Below the pieces are notes generated by a model. It did not search any database. It was not told the DNA's origin and was given only the letters and a program-made list of their open reading frames with translations. A stretch of 64,000 nucleotides of DNA from the NCBI GenBank assembly GCA_964019165.1, contig OZ025273.1, positions 13,260,214-13,324,213 on the forward strand, in the 5' to 3' direction. This document shows positions 34,960 to 46,034 of this stretch, piece after piece (positions within the stretch are counted from its first letter, which is position 1; each line of letters opens with the position of its first letter). The position numbers were made by a program, and so were the translations under genes. This DNA is from Mastigias papua (taxonomy: Eukaryota > Cnidaria > Scyphozoa > Rhizostomeae > Mastigiidae).

Positions 34960-36200
34960 ACCGACCGTACTACTGGTACTCGTTTCCTCGTTGATACCGG
35001 CGCTGATGTCAGTGTTCTTCCCCCTTCTGCTGCTGGAAAACGTAAACCTGCCTCCATGATTCTCCAGGCTGTCAATAAATCTGCCATCTCTACTTTTGGT
35101 GAAAAATCCATGACCTTGGATATCGGACTTCGCCGTAGTTTCAGATGGATATTCATAAGTGCTGACCTTCCCCTCCCTATTCTGGGAGCAGATTTTCTCG
35201 CCCATTTCAGACTTCAAGTTGATGTTCGCCATCGCAAGCTCATTGACACTACTACCGGCCTCAGTCTTAATGGTATTCAGTCTACTACAGTTTCACCACG
35301 ACCTGTTTTTCATTTCCCTGCTTCTACTCCTTACACAGATTTATTGCGCAAATTTCCGCACATTTCCCGTCCATGCTACAATGAATCGTCTGTTAAACAT
35401 TCCGTCACTCATCACATTCGCACTACCGGACCTTCTGTCTTCTGCCGTCCTCACCGCCTTGCTCCTGATCGTCTCAAGATTGCTAAATCTGAATTTGATC
35501 ACATGCTCCAGCTTTGCATCATTTGTGCTTCTGACAGTTCTTGGTCTTCTCCACTCCATATGGTCCCCAAACCTACTCCTGGTGATTATCGTGCTTTGAA
35601 CAAAGTCACTCTGCCCGACCGTTATCCCATACCACACATTCATGACCTTTCCTCTTCACTCCATGGCAAATCCATTTTCTCCAAGATTGATCTTGTCCGT
35701 GCATATCATCAGATTCCTGTCCACCCAGATGATGTTCCTAAGACCGCCATTTGCACACCTTTTGGCTTGTTCGAGTTTCTGCGCATGCCCTTTGGTCTTC
35801 GTAATGCTGCTCAAACTTTTCAATGTTTCATTGATGAAGTTCTCCGTGGCCTCGATTTTGTGTATGTGTACATCGACGATGTCCTGATTGCCAGTTCTTC
35901 AGAAGCTGAGCACCTGGCACACCTGAATATCCTTTTCAATCGTCTTTCAGAATATGGTATTGTCATCAATCCTTCGAAGTGCATTTTTGGTGCTGCGTCT
36001 CTTGAGTTTTTAGGCCACCAGATTTCAGTTCATGGTATCTCTCCTCTTCCGCAAAAAAGTGCAAGCCATTCAGGACTTTCCTGCTCCATTTTCCTTACGC
36101 AAGCTACGCGAATTCCTTGGATTGGTTAACTTCTATTGTCGTTTCATTCCACACTGCGCCTCACTTGTCCAACCACTCACTGATCTCCTGTCACCAAAGT
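34960..36200 (+). pseudogene. Gypsy protease and reverse transcriptase
   Basis: Protease core [13 protein letters not shown] at about 34984 (upstream of the first Met of the open frame). RT blocks: [64 protein letters not shown] and the catalytic box [11 protein letters not shown] near 35870. A frameshift at about 36056 follows ISPLPQK, and a stop sits at about 36200 (after LTDLLSPK). The rest of pol continues at 36236. All catalytic residues are kept. Confidence 0.9.
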
Positions 36201-36235
36201 GAACCAGTACCGACTCATTTCATCTCCCCGAGGGT

Positions 36236-36736
36236 GCACTATCTGCCTTTCAAGATGTGAAATCTGCTCTTGCCAAAGCCACTCTCCTCACTCATCCTGA
36301 TCCGTCTGCACCATATTGCCTTATGGTTGATGCTTCTAATGTCGCAGTGGGTGGAGTTCTTCAACAGTGCGCCAATCACACCTGGCATCCTATTTCCTTT
36401 TTCTCCAAGCGTTTGCAGCCTGCTGAAACCAAATATAGTACTTTCAGTCGTGAGTTACTCTCTATTTACCTCTCCAGCCGCCATTTTCGCCATTTCTTGG
36501 AAGGACGTGAATTTTATGTTCTCACCGATCACAAGCCGCTGACACGTGCTCTCTCTTCTTCGTCATCACGTTATTCTCCACGGGAAACACGCCACCTTGA
36601 TTTCATCTCCCAGTTTACTTCTGACATTCGACATGTTCACGGAAAAGACAACCCTGTTGCTGATGCTCTTTCTCGCATGGATATCAATACGTACACTCAA
36701 TGCTCCTTTCGATCCTACACCTCCTCTCAATTATAA
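36236..36736 (+). pseudogene. Gypsy RNase H
   Basis: Continues pol after the stop near 36200. It shows CLMVDASNVAVGGVLQQ with the first catalytic Asp, STFSRELLSIYLSSRHF with the Glu, [11 protein letters not shown], and the C-terminal [16 protein letters not shown] with the last Asp. A frame change near 36690 leads into integrase. Confidence 0.88.
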
Positions 36737-38009
36737 CCTCATCGCACAGGCCCAACTGAATGACTCAGATCTATCTCAACTCAAGTTCACATCCTTGCAC
36801 CTCCAAGCTCTGCCCTTGCCATTTTCCACCGGAACCATACTCTGCGATATGACCACTGCCTCGTCACGCCCATATATTCCTGCAACTTTCCGCCGTCTTG
36901 TTTTTGACCAATTCCATAACCCTTCGCATCCTGGAATCCGTGCCACCCAACGCCTCATCACAGAACGATTTGTCTGGCCCGGCATCAATACAGATATCCG
37001 CCAATGGACCAAATCATGCCTTCATTGCCATTGCGCCAAAGTACAACGTCACACTGTTACTCCCCTTGGAACTTTCACTACTCCAGATGCCCGTTTTGAT
37101 CACATTCACCTCGATATTGTCGGTCCTCTTCCTCCATCTCAAGGCTGTCGTTATGTGCTCACTTGCATTGATCGTTTCACCAGGTGGCCCAAAGCCATAC
37201 CTATCTCAGACATCACTGCCGAAACTGTTGCTCGCGCTTTTCTTACGCATTGGATATCTACCTTTGGTGTCCCATCCACTGTTACAACTGACCGCGGTAC
37301 GCAATTTGAATCATCCCTCTTCACAGCCCTTACAAACCTTCTCGGAACCAAACGGATACACACAACTGCATATCACCCATGTGCCAATGGAATGGTTGAG
37401 CGTTTCCACCGTCAATTGAAAGCCTGTTTCAAAGCCTCCTCCGACTCCTCCAAGTGGACACAACTTCTCCCTCTCATACTTCTCAGTCTTCGTACCACAT
37501 TCAAGCAAGATCTACAATGCACTCCTGCCCAGTTTGTCTATGGCACTACTCTTCGTTTACCAGGACAGTTCTTTATTCCCTCTCCTGCCACCATGCCACT
37601 CGACCCTACACTCTATGCCGATCGTTTAGCATCCTATATGCACCAGCTTCGACCAGTTCCACCACGCCTGCAATCTCCACCATCACATGTACCTCCCAAT
37701 CTTTCTACGTGCACTCACGTTTTTGTTCGCCATGATGCCATCCGCAAACCTCTTGATCCGCCTTATGATGGACCCTATCGCATTCTTCATCGCCATCCAA
37801 AACACTTCCTCCTGGATATTCATGGTAAGCAGATTTCCGTCACGCTCGATCGTCTGAAGCCAGCTCATCTTGATTCTGCTTTTGTCAACCGTCCTCCTGC
37901 CACCCTTCACGATTCACCTACTTCGGACACTGTTCCACCAAAGCCCTTGCTACGTACCACTCGCTCAGGAAGAAGAGTACATTTTCCGGACCGATATGGG
38001 ACTGTTTGA
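36690..38009 (+). CDS. Gypsy integrase, open to its natural stop
   Basis: It inserts the reverse-transcribed element into DNA. The zinc-binding HHCC domain is seen as [14 protein letters not shown] then CLHCHCAK. The catalytic DDE residues lie in [18 protein letters not shown] and [11 protein letters not shown], which form an unbroken frame. A C-terminal tail rich in Pro and Arg follows ([13 protein letters not shown], stop at 38009). The open frame extends upstream to 36546, overlapping RNase H in another frame, but the true integrase reading joins near 36690. No inactivating change was seen in this part. Confidence 0.9.
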   Translation, partial: RTLNAPFDPTPPLNYNLIAQAQLNDSDLSQLKFTSLHLQALPLPFSTGTILCDMTTASSRPYIPATFRRLVFDQFHNPSHPGIRATQRLITERFVWPGINTDIRQWTKSCLHCHCAKVQRHTVTPLGTFTTPDARFDHIHLDIVGPLPPSQGCRYVLTCIDRFTRWPKAIPISDITAETVARAFLTHWISTFGVPSTVTTDRGTQFESSLFTALTNLLGTKRIHTTAYHPCANGMVERFHRQLKACFKASSDSSKWTQLLPLILLSLRTTFKQDLQCTPAQFVYGTTLRLPGQFFIPSPATMPLDPTLYADRLASYMHQLRPVPPRLQSPPSHVPPNLSTCTHVFVRHDAIRKPLDPPYDGPYRILHRHPKHFLLDIHGKQISVTLDRLKPAHLDSAFVNRPPATLHDSPTSDTVPPKPLLRTTRSGRRVHFPDRYGTV

Positions 38010-38127
38010 CTCTCACCGTATAGAACTTGAACATTATGTTATCTGTGTTTCATTTAATTGTTGTATCTTGTGTTTTTTTGTTTACTTTCGAATGTCACAC
38101 TCCGCGTGCATTCTAGGGGGGGAGCCT

Positions 38128-38596
38128 TGTAGCAATTACATTTTTAGTTAATTTATCTTCCACTCTATTCATTCATTCATTGCGTGTTTTTCTACAACTC
38201 ATTGCCATCACTTCCTCTACGCTAACACTAAACTAACATCACATTAACATTCTATTGCGTCATAACACCTTGCCCTTTTGTTAGGCCTATTTTTATACTA
38301 ACTGTCCCTCAACACATTGTCTAGCCTTTCCTTTTCTACACCGATTTTTGTTATTCTATCTTTATACGTAATTCCGGGGAGCAAATAGATATACCAAATC
38401 ATAATTTGTAAATAGTTCAGTTGAATTTCTATCTTGGCGAAGAAACACACAAAAACACAATTCGCGTGTAGCTTATTGTCTCCAGTCTACAAATACCAGA
38501 GGAAAGAAAAGAGAAATACAGTGGTGAGACCGTTCAATTAGTATAGTTTAAAACTTTATTAGTAATTCAAAAATTGAAACGAAGAGAATTACTAAA
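38128..38596 (+). repeat. Gypsy element 3' LTR
   Basis: 469 bp, partner of 33382-33850, followed by the duplicated ATAT. Confidence 0.93.
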
Positions 38597-38600
38597 ATAT

Positions 38601-39552
38601 TATCGATTATAGGAGACTGAGCTTACTTCATACGGATTTAAAACAGAAAGCAGTAACCTTAAAGAGTCTTGACGAAGAAATCGCTGAGTTAACGATTGAG
38701 CACTGTGATGAGGACACTTGTGTGAAGGAAGCCGAAGAGTCTATTGATTATAAAGAGAAGGTAACTTATGCCATTTTAACCCTAGAAGATACCTTCAAGG
38801 TAAAAAGCGGATCGCTTTCTTCGGGTGGATCACAAGCCTCAGCAGAAGGATCAATAGCCTCAGTAGAAGACTCACAAGCCGCGATAGAGGGATCACTTGC
38901 CTCAGGAGAATCAGAATGAGTGGATCGAAGTGCCTCCAAAGAGAGTTTAATTTCGTTTACCTCTAGTACTGAACAGCCTTATCAAACGCCATCCAGGAGG
39001 GTGAAATTGCCAAAACTTGAATTGCGGATGTTCAGCGGTAAAATTGAGGACTGGCCTGAGTTTTGGGACAGTTTTTGTAGTGCCATTCACCTGGACCAGC
39101 AGTTAGCCAAGGTAGATAAATTCAAATATCTTCGCAGCTATTTGGAGGGGCCAGCAAGAAGTGTCATAAAAGGGTTTTCTCTCACAGAAGTCGACTATGA
39201 TGAAGCAGTTGCCTTGCTGAGAAAACGATACGAAAGACCAGATGTGATGCGGATAGCTCATATCAATGAGCTGATAAACCTTGCGCACGTGTTCAACGAC
39301 AAAAACGTACAGCGGCTTCGTTCTCTTCATGATGAAATCGAGACCCATTTTCGCGCAATGGAGGCCCAAGGTGTTGACAAGCAGTCTTATTCAAGTGTTG
39401 TAGTTCCTATGGTCATGTCAAAAATTCCGAAATCGATTCGATACAATATGATAAGATTCAACGAAGAACATATGGACTGGCTGCTAGACGATTTTCTTAG
39501 TGCGTTAGAGAAAGAGTTGAGAGTACTGGAAGGCCATGTACCCATATTATAG
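38601..39552 (+). pseudogene. BEL gag (main part)
   Basis: Continues the gag start at 33278. A coiled-coil-like N-terminal part (KSLDEEIAELTIEHCDED) is followed by a short imperfect Ser/Gly/Ala repeat (GSLSSGGSQASAEGSIASVE). Then comes an in-frame TGA at 38917 and the DUF1759-type core LPKLELRMFSGKIEDWPEF...FKYLRSYLEGPARSVIKGF. The frame stops at 39552. It is damaged by the gypsy insertion and one nonsense codon. Confidence 0.85.
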
Positions 39553-41140
39553 GTGGTGAAACAACAGAAATTCGAGCAGCAGAACAATCAACACAGGAAC
39601 AGCAGTTTAATGAAGCAAGCAGAAACAGCCTCAGCATTGTTGACAGGACAACGAGAGACAGAAAAAATCTGCACGTATTGTTTGAAGACTCAGTTCAGAG
39701 AACTGTGACGTGGTAAAGGACATAATTGATCGCAGGAATGTTCTTTTACGTAAGGCTAAATGTTTTTCATGTTTGAAATCGGGGCATAGAGCATTTCAAT
39801 GCAAATCACGCGTTGCTTGTAGAGATTGTAAGATGGTAGGTCATCATGTTTCAAGTTGCCCCTGCCTTTGCGCCCCCATAGCTGCGCACCCAGCACGGCC
39901 TAAGCCTAGCGCGTCTACTCCTAGCTCTGTGGCACCCTTGAACCATAGCGCGACCTCTTGGGTTGGAAGTGCTGACTCCTCTGAAGGGAAGGTAGCCTTG
40001 CAAACGGCCTTGGCAGTGAGTAATGGCAAAAAAGAGAGTAGGGTGAGAGTTTTGTTTGACACAGGAAGCCATAAATCATTTATCACTGCTGAGGCCGTGT
40101 GCAAGCTTGGTTTGAGGCCAGTGAGGAGAGAAGAACTTGGCATTAAAGTGTTTGGAAGCAAAGAAGCTGTCAGTGAGATGAGAGATGTAGTGGAATCTTC
40201 TTTAAGTGCCTTGAATGATAGATCAGGTGTAAAAATTGAAGCTTTTGTTGTGAAAGACATTTCTTCAATTCCTAATGTCCATATAGATCGAGTTAAAAAG
40301 AATTTTTTGCACCTGAGTAATGTTTGGTTTGCAGATGTTTGTAGGGATGATGAAATGTTAGAAGTGGACTGTCTGGTTGGATCTGACTGGCTTTGGTCTT
40401 TCCAAGAAGGGGAAGTTATACGAGGGAGGCCGAAAGAACCTGTTGCAGTGAGAACTAGCTTAGGCTGGGTTTTGTCTGGACCTCTCAAAGGTAAGATTCT
40501 TGATTCTAATACTGTTTGTAGTGTGCACATTTGTCTTGATTCCAGGGTTCATGAAAGGCAAGAACTTGAGATGCAATTGCACAATCTTTGGGATTTAGAT
40601 AGCATTGGTATTAGAGAACCTGATAAGGTCCATGAAAGTGTTCTTGATGCCATTACATTTACAGGCGATAGATACTCAGTTGGCCTACCATGGAAAGTCT
40701 GCCATAAACCCCTGCCTTCCAATTATAATTTAAGTCTGTTGCGTCTGAAAAATCAGGTAAAAAAGTTAAGGCACACTCCTGAAAGTTTTGAGAAGTATAA
40801 TGATATAATCTCTCAACAGGTACAGGATGGTATTATCGAGCAGGTTTCTGAAATGGAACCTGCTGGTAAAACTCATTACCTCCCACACAGGGCAGTGGTA
40901 AGAGAAAATGTAGAGAGTACTAAAGTTAGAATAGTATATGATGCTTCTTGCAAGGAAAGGACATCAGGAGTGTCCTTGAATGACTGCCTACATGTAGGTC
41001 CATCTCTTACGCCAATGATATTTGATGTTCTCCTAAGATTTAGAGTTAGCCCCCTTGCAATAGTGAGTGATATTGAAAAGGCTTTCCTGAATATTGGAAT
41101 TCATCCAGAGGACAGAGATTCCCTTAGATTTTTTGGGTAG
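39553..41140 (+). pseudogene. BEL zinc knuckles, protease and N-terminal reverse transcriptase
   Basis: A frameshift near 39705 leads into a 476-codon frame (39710-41140). Two CCHC knuckles are visible (CFSCLKSGHRAFQC, CRDCKMVGHHVSSC), then the aspartic protease VRVLFDTGSHKSFI. The RT thumb/finger region follows (LPHRAVVRENVESTKVRIVY, SDIEKAFLNIGIHPEDRD). The stop at 41140 comes with a frameshift, and the RT continues at 41141-42084. Confidence 0.88.
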
Positions 41141-42232
41141 ACAATATTTATTAAGAAAACCCAGAAGTTGTCATATATAAATTCCGAAGGGACTGTTTTG
41201 GATGTAATGCCTCACCATTCCTTTTAGACTGTGTTCTTAGACATCATATACAGAGATATAAAAAGGAGGACCCTGAGTTTGTGCATAAATTAGTGGGAGG
41301 ATTCTTCGTTGATGACCTAGTAACAGGTAGCAAAGATATACAAGATGCCTTAGACCTTTATGAGAAAGCTAAGACAAGGCTTAAGGCTGGTAGATTCACC
41401 TTGAGAAAGTGGAAAACGAACAAGGCTGAAGTAGCCAAGGAAATTGCTTACAGAGAGTGTGAATTGGGAAGAACTGAAAGCATGAAAGAAGAGAAACAAT
41501 CCTATGCCAAAGAAACCCTTAGCCCAATTGTTAATGAGGGGGGCAAGCCCAAAGTGCTTGGTATTATTTGGGACAACAAGGAAGACACCTTAAAAGTTAA
41601 CATGCGGAATGTGGGCAAGGAAATTGATAGCAACCCCATAGCCACAAAAAGAGGTATCCTAAGCACTCTAGCTTCAGTTTTTGACCCTCATGGATTAGTA
41701 AGCCCAGTGTCAGTGTCAGCAAAGATTCTCTTCCAGGAGCTTTGTGTTGAGAACTTAGGCTGGGATGATCCCCTCCCTGCAGATAAGCTTGTGAGATGGA
41801 AGGCATGGCTTCAAGACTTGCAGGACACTGGCATTATATCAGTTCCTAGGTGTATTATTGATGAAACTCAAGGTGATCTTTTGAGCACCCAGCTTCATGG
41901 ATTTGCTGATGCCAGCAAAAAGGCATATTGTGCAATGGCATTTATTGTTTTTAAGACAACCACAGGAACATATGTCAAGCTTTTAACAGCCAAAACACGG
42001 GTGGCACCTCTTAAACTACTTAGCATACCTCGGCTAGAACTTATGTCTGCCAGAATTTTAGCCAACTTAATGAAACAGTTTTAGAAGCCTTAGACAAGCA
42101 GATAAAGGTAGATTTGGTGAAATACTGGTTAAACAGCAAGACAGCTCTATTTTGGCTTCAAAATAATGGGGAATGGAAGGAGTTTATAAGACACAGAGTT
42201 AATGAAATCTTGAGCCGCACCAGGAAAGAAGA
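41141..42232 (+). pseudogene. BEL reverse transcriptase C-terminal part and RNase H
   Basis: The RT catalytic box appears as GGFFVDDLVTGSKD near 41300 (FVDD, usual for BEL/Pao). It is followed by FTLRKWKTNK, KVLGIIWDNKEDTL and LASVFDPHGLVSPV, the latter a BEL/Pao hallmark. RNase H starts with LHGFADASKKAYCAMAF. The frame breaks near 42084 and continues in another frame to the integrase ORF (WSHVPGAE near 42235). Confidence 0.88.
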
Positions 42233-44011
42233 TTGGAGCCATGTGCCAGGAGCAGAAATCCAGCAGACCTGGGCTCAAGGGGTGTATTAGCCAGCCTCTT
42301 GAAAAACAGTACACTATGGTGGGAAGGGCCCAGCTGGCTGAAGGAAGATGAAGGCAACTGGCCAAGAAAGTTTCTTATTGAAGATTCGTCAGAAGTGGAA
42401 GATGAACGGAAAAAGACAAATGTGATGATGGCAGTGCAAAGTGAAAAAAGGGGTGTGAGTAAGGTTATAGAGATAGGAAGGTATGGAAGCCTAGTCAGAT
42501 TACTAAGAGTTACAGCATTTGTCCTCAGATTTATTAAGAACTTAAAGGGGAAGAAAGCAAAGAGAGACATTGATATTGGTAGACTTAAAGTTGAAGAGAT
42601 TGAACATGCAGAGAAGGTCTGGATAGAAGATGCACAAGACACAATAAAGGAGAGAGCTGATTTTGAAAGGTTATCTAGACAACTAGGTATAGTGAACAAT
42701 GAGAATGGATTGTTGGTGTGTCAAGGAAGACTTGCTAATTCAGACTTAGATATTCAAGCTAAGTACCCCATAATATTACCTAGAGAAAGCCCTCTTACAG
42801 AGCTTATCATCAAGGATTGCCATCACAAAGTTCACCACAATAAGCTTAGATGCACACTCGCAGAGCTTAGATCCAGATTTTGGGTGCTGCATGGTAGACA
42901 AAAGGTGAAGCATGTCATCAGTAAATGCCAAGTATGTAGGAAATTAGAAGGACCCTTTTTCAGAACTCCAGCAGCAGCTCCACTCCCAACCTTTAGAGTT
43001 ACTGAATCCAAACCCTTTACTATTGTGGGAATTGACTTTGCAGGCCCACTGTTTGTCAAAGGTGAGGATGGAAAAATGAGGAAGACATACATTGCCTTAT
43101 TTACATGTGGTGCTACTAGGGCCATACATTTGGAACTTGTGCAGGACTTAAGTACGTCTACCTTTCTGAATTGTTTTAGGAAGTTCTGTGCAAGAAGAGG
43201 TACTCATAGAATTGCCAATTCTGATAATGCCAAAACCTTTATGGCTGCAGCAAAATTGTTGACAAAGTTGTCCCAGGATAAAGCATTTGGCACTTATTTG
43301 GAATCCCACAGGATAATTTGGAAGTTCAACTTACCCAGGGCCTCCTGGTGGGGAGGGTACTTTGAGCGAATGGTTGGGTGTGTTAAGCGCTGCCTCAGGA
43401 AGATTCTTGGTATGGCAAAATTGAGCCAAGATGAGCTTAGTACAGTATTGGTGGAAGTTGAAAACACTTTGAATACAAGACTCCTTACCTATTTATATGA
43501 TGAGTTAGGAGATATATTGACACCTTCTCATTTGTTGTGTGGTTTCAGAATGTCAAATCTTTCAGAAAATATAAAGTCTGACATTGATTGCAGTGAAGAT
43601 CACAATAAACTGGCAAGGAGGTTTTTCTACTTGACTAATAGGCTTTCTCATTTTTGGAATAGGTGGAGAAAGGAGTACCTTACTGACCTAAGAGAATATC
43701 ATAAGGAGAACAACAGCAAGGTTGATTCTGTTGCAGAGGGTGACTTGGTTCTTATATATGAGGACAAAGTTAAGCGTGGGTTATGGAAAATGGGAATTAT
43801 TGAAAACCTCATTGTTGGAAAGGATGGTAAGACACGTGGAACAACTGTACGTAAGGCTGGTAAGAGTAAACCTGAACTTATCACAAGGCCCTTACAGAAG
43901 CTTGTTCCATTAGAGATTTCCTGTGATAGAGATCATTACAAAAAAGTGAGGAAGTTTGAAGGTTTAGAAGAAAAGGGAGTAATGAGGAATAAAGGTGAAA
44001 AAAGGAGGTGA
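42233..44011 (+). CDS. BEL RNase H end and integrase (592 codons)
   Basis: The start at 42233 is only where the open frame begins; in the element it is the continuation of pol. It reads NPADLGSRGV then WWEGPSWL, as in BEL/Pao elements. The integrase zinc region is HHKVHHNKLRCTLAELRSRF then CQVCRK. The catalytic core has Asp in IVGIDFAGPL, Asp in RIANSDNAKTF and Glu in WWGGYFERMVG. A C-terminal DUF5641-like domain follows (LSHFWNRWRKEYL, VAEGDLVLIYEDK, LWKMGIIENL). The frame runs without interruption to the stop at 44011, just before the polypurine tract and 3' LTR. Confidence 0.92.
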   Translation: MEPCARSRNPADLGSRGVLASLLKNSTLWWEGPSWLKEDEGNWPRKFLIEDSSEVEDERKKTNVMMAVQSEKRGVSKVIEIGRYGSLVRLLRVTAFVLRFIKNLKGKKAKRDIDIGRLKVEEIEHAEKVWIEDAQDTIKERADFERLSRQLGIVNNENGLLVCQGRLANSDLDIQAKYPIILPRESPLTELIIKDCHHKVHHNKLRCTLAELRSRFWVLHGRQKVKHVISKCQVCRKLEGPFFRTPAAAPLPTFRVTESKPFTIVGIDFAGPLFVKGEDGKMRKTYIALFTCGATRAIHLELVQDLSTSTFLNCFRKFCARRGTHRIANSDNAKTFMAAAKLLTKLSQDKAFGTYLESHRIIWKFNLPRASWWGGYFERMVGCVKRCLRKILGMAKLSQDELSTVLVEVENTLNTRLLTYLYDELGDILTPSHLLCGFRMSNLSENIKSDIDCSEDHNKLARRFFYLTNRLSHFWNRWRKEYLTDLREYHKENNSKVDSVAEGDLVLIYEDKVKRGLWKMGIIENLIVGKDGKTRGTTVRKAGKSKPELITRPLQKLVPLEISCDRDHYKKVRKFEGLEEKGVMRNKGEKRR

Positions 44012-44136
44012 GTGGAGAGAAAATTGAAGTGGAATCTGAGAAGGGCAGGAGTCGGTTGGTGAGGGCAGCAGCAAGGGATGCACGCTGGAAGACCCAACTC
44101 ATGCTTGACCCCTTGCAAGGGTCAAGGAGGGGGGAG

Positions 44137-44478
44137 TGTGGGACCACTGAGCAAGCGCGCACATATGCTAGTCATTTTCTTTTTCTTGCAGCTTAATACT
44201 TAATCCTTCCGTGGTAGACAGGTTACCCCTGCCCACAGCAAACAACTTAATTATACACATCCAATATCATATTTTTCTTACTTATGATTGGTTATGATTT
44301 ACCATTGTCTTTGAGAATTATATTAGCTAGCACGTGATTTTAGATTTAGTGAGGACAGGGGAGTGTAAGAATACGGATAGATCGAAATCGACAAATGAAG
44401 TCTCTTTTCTTGAATTATTCTGCGATTGACAAAGCACCTGAATCAGCGTAGAACAGAGTGGAAACGCAAATTCCCACA
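44137..44478 (+). repeat. BEL element 3' LTR
   Basis: 342 bp, TGTGGG...CCCACA, followed by the duplicated CCGTC (44479-44483). Confidence 0.93.
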
Positions 44479-44483
44479 CCGTC

Positions 44484-46034
44484 TAGCGAGAGGGTGACGA
44501 ACAAATTACAGGTGGGCAGGTTGATGTCAACTTACCAAAATCTAATGCTCAAGGTCCTATAGCCAGTAACAGGTATCATCAGCGTATAGGATCTAAGAAA
44601 GGCTTAACCATGGCATCCCTGAATGTTAATGGGCTTAGGGGTCACCTTGATCAAGTCAAAATACTAATGAATGACATGGGAATTGATATATTGGCATTAA
44701 ATGAGACTAAACTAGACAGTTCAATTAACCAAAATATTACTGAAATAGCTGGTTATAATCGGCAACGTCTTGACAGGTCTCGTTTTGGAAGGGGTGTTTC
44801 TATTCTTTCTATTCTTGTTTCTATTCTTTTGGAGGAGGTGTTCATTAGAGATACTATTAAATTTCATGCTAGGAATTATATTCCCAATGATAATTTAGAG
44901 ATACTTTGTATTGAAGTTCATCCGCGAAAGTCAAGGCCTATTCTGGTCGTCGCCTGGTATAGGCCTCCAAGCGACCCAGTCAGCACGTTTGCCAAGGCTG
45001 AAAAATTTCTGTCATACCTTGACAAAGAAGGTAAGGAGATGATACTTATGGGGGACACAAACTGCGATTTATCTTCTGGTTCGCCTGATAGCAATCCCAG
45101 ATATATCCAAAATCTTTACTAGCTTTTTAGTTTTAAACAGCTTATTGACGAGCCAACTAGGGTAACGCTCACATCCTCCACTCTTATTGACCACATTGCA
45201 ACAACATCCATTGATAATATTCTAGAATCAGGGGTGCACAAGGTATCCTTGAGTGACCTCTATATGGTGTTCTGCAAATGCAAACTAAATGCTGTGGTCG
45301 TTGGTGGTCATAAGCTGGTGAAAAGCAGAAACATGAAACACTGTAATGAGGAGTCATTTTTGGCTGATATCTCTCATTTCTTTTGGGACGAATTGGTTTA
45401 TAGAACCGATGATACTAACACAATGGTTAATGATTGGTCATCTGTGTTCTCTGCTGTAATAGAGAAACATGCTCCCAGTAGAGAGATGAGGGTTTCAGAT
45501 AAGAACTCTTCTTGGGTAAATAGTGAGTTGAAGTACTTGATGAAGTCAAGGGACACGCTCAAAAATGCTGCTGTGAAGCATAAATCCCCAGCTATGATGA
45601 GCTGCTATAAGAAAGCGTGTTATGCGGTGAACAACCTTAATGTCTCGCTAAAACAGCAATACTTTACCAATAAAATTATTGAGCATAAAGGCAACATGAA
45701 AGAAACATGGAAGATAACTAACGAACTCTTTAACAAACGCAGAAAATCTACAAATATAACCTCTCTTAAAGATGGGGATGTTGAAATCGATTGAAAAACG
45801 GAAATTTCTAATACTATGAATAGTTACTTTTGCTCGGTGGGCTAGGAGTTAGCTGAAAAGATAGATGATTCTCCTAATCCTCTCCTGAGAGGTGATAGCA
45901 CAGTGAATGAAAGCATCTCAAGTTTTCGCTTTCATGAAATAAAAGATCAGCGTATCAGGGATGCCATGTCTAAGATAAAAACTTCGAAAGGCTTTGGTAC
46001 TGAGACCATTCCTAGCTACATTCTCAAACTGCTC
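44484..46034 (+). pseudogene. CR1/L2-like LINE: endonuclease and start of reverse transcriptase
   Basis: Resumes the LINE split at 32880. From 44610 it reads MASLNVNGLRGHLDQVK and LALNETKLD, then GDTNCDLS, the APE-type endonuclease blocks. The motif normally SDH reads SDLYMVF, so a catalytic His is lost. The N-terminal RT region follows (WKITNELFNKR, ISSFRFHEI, IKTSKGFGTETIPSYILKL). The whole stretch stays in one frame with three stops (45120 TAG, 45792 TGA, 45843 TAG). It ends abruptly at about 46034, where Helitron sequence resumes, so most of RT is missing. Confidence 0.85.

Larger units (their letters stand above)
33382..38596 (+). mobile_element. Ty3/gypsy LTR retrotransposon, CsRn1/Kabuki-like, nested in BEL
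   Basis: A 5215-bp element with 469-bp LTRs and a 4-bp target duplication ATAT (33378-33381 and 38597-38600). A polypurine tract aggggggga lies at about 38113-38123. Gag, protease, RT, RNase H and integrase are all present, with a few frameshifts and one stop. The tRNA-Trp type primer site, the C-x-x-H gag zinc motif and the 4-bp duplication together point to the CsRn1 clade (inference). Confidence 0.93.
32880..44478 (+). mobile_element. BEL/Pao LTR retrotransposon, split by a gypsy element
   Basis: The LTRs are at both ends with a perfect 5-bp target duplication CCGTC (32875-32879 and 44479-44483). Internal order: leader and gag start (33278-33381), nested gypsy (33382-38596), then gag, zinc knuckles, protease, RT, RNase H and integrase on the same strand. 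A polypurine tract (aaggaggggggag) lies just before the 3' LTR. The target was a CR1/L2-like LINE inside Helitron 2. LTR divergence is higher than in the gypsy element nested inside it, in agreement with the order of insertion. Confidence 0.95.
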
